A DNA stretch of 7,413 nt, from the NCBI GenBank assembly GCA_016280565.1, contig JAEEGY010000022.1, positions 1 to 7,413 of the forward strand, given 5' to 3'. The notes beneath the pieces were generated by a model. It was not told where the DNA came from. It made no database searches and was given only the letters and a program-made list of their open reading frames with translations. Origin of the DNA: Fretibacterium sp. (GTDB taxonomy: Bacteria; Synergistota; Synergistia; Synergistales; Aminobacteriaceae). Below are positions 6,208-7,413 of this stretch, in pieces (within the stretch, counting starts at the first letter, position 1; each line of letters opens with the position of its first letter). Both the position numbers and the translations under genes were made by a program.

Positions 6208-6239
6208 AACAGGTTTCAGGGCGGTTAGCCCTGAGTCTA
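6208..6239 (+). repeat. Palindromic repeat, copy 3 (tandem with copy 2)
   Basis: Identical over 32 bases to copy 2 and in the same orientation, giving a tandem period of 33 bp with a single base between units. The hairpin core is at 6216-6234. The identity of two units and the near-identity of the inverted copy downstream of livK argue for recent duplication or an active dispersal mechanism. One base between units rules out a CRISPR array. Confidence 0.85.
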
Positions 6240-6260
6240 GAAATGAAAGCTTCACACTAC

Positions 6261-6383
6261 CTATATCATATCACAAAAATTTGTCTGCCCGGTCAGCTCC
6301 TTCTCCGCCGAGGCGATGGTGATGTCCGCCTTCAGGCTCTCCCGGGCCGTGTCCAGGGCCTCCGGCTCCACCACCTTTTCAGG
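6261..6383 (-). pseudogene. Short coding-like remnant without start codon
   Basis: On the minus strand the frame from 6383 down to the TAG at 6263-6261 reads PEKVVEPEALDTARESLKAD and then ITIASAEKELTGQTNFCDMI. From Lys (6377) to Gln (6285) almost every codon ends in G or C, the pattern of genuine coding DNA in this genome. The last eight codons and the region above 6383 are AT-rich. The frame is open only to a TGA at 6413-6411 and has no ATG, GTG or TTG with a ribosome binding site. I infer the decayed 3' fragment of a former gene, overlapping the livK promoter at its end. I do not recognise the family. A selected non-coding function for this GC-rich island is also possible. Confidence 0.4.
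6265..6273 (-). promoter_or_regulatory. Extended -10 promoter for livK
   Basis: On the minus strand TGATATGAT fits an extended -10 (TGn followed by TATGAT, five of six to TATAAT). No good -35 lies 17 bp upstream; a CTGACC is 20 bp away, too far. The predicted start near 6258 would give a leader of about 98 nt that contains both tandem hairpins. The surroundings (6241-6282) are AT-rich in an otherwise GC-rich region, which supports promoter function. Confidence 0.45.
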
Positions 6384-6411
6384 TGCTAAAATAATATGCG
6401 ACCTGTAAAAT
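6380..6411 (+). promoter_or_regulatory. Candidate promoter and dyad for the dehydrogenase gene
   Basis: CAGGT at 6380-6384 and ACCTG at 6401-6405 form a 5-bp inverted repeat around an AT-rich centre, with a nearby GC/GC extension if one base is bulged. It is followed at once by TAAAAT (6406-6411), a five-of-six -10 match, 25 nt before the ATG at 6437. No clear -35 is present, which would suit a promoter that needs an activator or is repressed by binding at the dyad. This is a pattern reading only. Confidence 0.3.
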
Positions 6412-6436
6412 CACCAACGAAAGAGAGAGAGTTTGA

Positions 6437-7413
6437 ATGAGCATTCGTGTTCCCTTTGCGGAGATGAAGGCGACAGCAAAAAAGGCATTCCTGAACATGG
6501 GCCTGACGGAGGAACAGGCGGAAACCTGCGCCACCGTCCACACCGAGTCCAGCGCGGACGGCGTGGAGAGCCACGGGATGAACCGCATCCCGCGTTTTGC
6601 CCGGTACGTCCAGAGAGGCTGGGTCAACCTCAAGGGCACGCCCCAGCTCGTCGGGGCGAAGGGCGCGGCGGAGAACTATGACGGGCAGAGGGGCATCGGC
6701 ATCACCAACGCCCTGTTCAGCGCCGCCCGCGCCGTGGAACTGGCAAAGCTCCACGGCATCGGCCTTGTGGCCCTGAAGAACACGACCCACTGGATGCGGG
6801 GCGGCACCTACGCCTGGAAGATGGCGGAGGCCGGTTTCATCGGCATCAGCTGGATCAACACCGAGAGCTGCATGCCCCTGTGGGGCAGCGACGTGAAGAG
6901 CGTGGGCAACAATCCCTTCTGCATCGCCATCCCCCGGGAGGACGGGGAGATCGTGGTGGACATGGCCATGAGCCAATACGCCTACGGAAAGTTAGGGGTC
7001 TATCGCCTGGCGGGGAAGCAGCTCCCCTACCCTGGCGGCTTCGACAAGGACGGCAACCTCACCTCCGACCCCGGAGCCATTGAGCAGACCATGCGCGTGC
7101 TGCCCACGGGCTATTGGAAGGGCTCCAGCCTCGCCATCGCCCTGGACCTGGCGGGGGCGGCCATTGCCAACGGACTCTGCGGCATAGACATGGACGAAGA
7201 AAAGAAAGGAAGCTGCACGGGTTGCAACCAGATATTCATCGCCATCGACCCGTATTTGTTTGGAGAAAAGGAAAAAACTCAGCAGATGTTCAACCGGCGC
7301 GTGGCGGCGGCGGACGCCGCCCACCCCATCGACCCCAAACACCCCGTCCGGTGCCCCGGCGAGAACACCCGTGAGCGGCGGCGGCACAGCATGACCGAGG
7401 GCGTCAACGTAGA
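6437..7413 (+). CDS. YiaK-type Ldh_2-family NAD(P)H-dependent dehydrogenase, 3' end beyond window
   Basis: The first 325 residues of a malate/L-lactate dehydrogenase-family (Ldh_2, PF02615) oxidoreductase, a cytoplasmic enzyme that reduces 2-keto acids or imines with NAD(P)H. It is closest in my memory to E. coli YiaK, 2,3-diketo-L-gulonate reductase. Shared landmarks in order: ESHGMNRIPRF at 44-54 with His46 matching the catalytic His44 of YiaK; HGIGLVALKNTTHWMRGGTY at 106-125; MPLWGS at 146-151; GNNPFCIAIP at 157-166; SQYAYGKLGVYRLAGKQLP at 179-197; GGFDKDGNLTSDPGAIE at 200-216; LPTGYWKGSSLAIALD at 222-237; QIFIAID at 265-271. YiaK is about 332 residues, so only a short C-terminal tail is missing. 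A CTGC motif at 260-263 is absent in YiaK. The ATG has a GAGAGAG-like site five bases upstream. Related enzymes act on ureidoglycolate, sulfolactate and cyclic imino acids, so the substrate is uncertain; divergence from the liv operon suggests, without proof, a product of the imported ligand. Confidence 0.88.
   Translation, partial: MSIRVPFAEMKATAKKAFLNMGLTEEQAETCATVHTESSADGVESHGMNRIPRFARYVQRGWVNLKGTPQLVGAKGAAENYDGQRGIGITNALFSAARAVELAKLHGIGLVALKNTTHWMRGGTYAWKMAEAGFIGISWINTESCMPLWGSDVKSVGNNPFCIAIPREDGEIVVDMAMSQYAYGKLGVYRLAGKQLPYPGGFDKDGNLTSDPGAIEQTMRVLPTGYWKGSSLAIALDLAGAAIANGLCGIDMDEEKKGSCTGCNQIFIAIDPYLFGEKEKTQQMFNRRVAAADAAHPIDPKHPVRCPGENTRERRRHSMTEGVNV

Noticed and set aside
6175..6239. CRISPR-like repeats
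   Set aside because: Only two tandem units with a single base between them; there are no spacers and no cas genes.
6175..6239. Peptide repeat GFRAVSPE encoded by the palindromic units
   Set aside because: The frames through the repeats have no start signals and the copies lie in intergenic DNA; the repeat is better explained at the nucleic acid level.
5105..6322. Long plus-strand open frame of 405 codons opposite livK
   Set aside because: It is antisense to a complete LivK with signal peptide and Shine-Dalgarno, lacks any recognisable motif and runs through the repeats; it is open because of high GC.

Overview
The window carries a complete branched-chain amino acid type (Liv/HAAT) ABC transporter operon on the minus strand, in the order livK-livH-livM-livG-livF. 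It is followed by a STAS domain fused to a degenerate phosphotransferase (pseudokinase) domain. A YiaK-type Ldh_2-family dehydrogenase diverges on the plus strand and runs off the right edge. GC content is high over the transporter (46 of 60 bases at 2521-2580) and visibly lower in the STAS gene (33 of 60 at 901-960). The signal peptide, Shine-Dalgarno sequences and tight overlaps are bacterial. A stand-alone liv operon beside a YiaK-like oxidoreductase, with GC-rich codon use, would fit an amino-acid-fermenting anaerobe such as a member of Synergistota. That placement is an inference only; a high-GC Firmicute or a deltaproteobacterium is not excluded.

Layout from left to right. Positions 1-207 hold no gene. 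They contain a good leftward promoter (TATAAT, 17-bp spacer, TTGCGA) with a dyad just upstream of it, presumably for a gene beyond the left edge, and a GC-rich hairpin that probably ends the STAS transcript. Positions 208-1428 (-) encode the STAS-pseudokinase. Positions 1441-1500 (-) hold a possible 19-codon coupled ORF that starts inside the livF stop. LivF, livG, livM and livH (1497-4914, -) are packed with overlaps or gaps of at most 18 nt. The spacer at 4915-5017 holds a terminator/attenuator hairpin and one copy of a short palindromic repeat. LivK (5018-6160, -) encodes the secreted binding protein. The spacer at 6161-6436 holds two tandem copies of the same repeat in the opposite orientation, an extended -10 promoter for livK, a short coding-like gene remnant, and an AT-rich promoter region with a dyad for the divergent gene. 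Positions 6437-7413 (+) encode the dehydrogenase, cut off by the window end.

How it works together: LivK captures a ligand in the periplasm, LivH and LivM form the channel, and LivG and LivF hydrolyse ATP. The attenuator between livK and livH should make the binding protein more abundant than the membrane components. The dehydrogenase may act on a keto or hydroxy acid related to the transported ligand, but that link rests only on adjacency. The STAS-pseudokinase has no established part in transport and looks like a regulatory passenger at the distal end of the operon.

The most interesting items are: (1) the STAS-pseudokinase, in which both acidic positions normally needed for phosphotransfer are Asn; (2) the 30-32 bp palindromic repeats that bracket livK in inverted orientation and lie next to both ribosome binding sites; (3) the GC3-rich orphan coding remnant in the divergent promoter region; (4) the coupled micro-ORF after livF.
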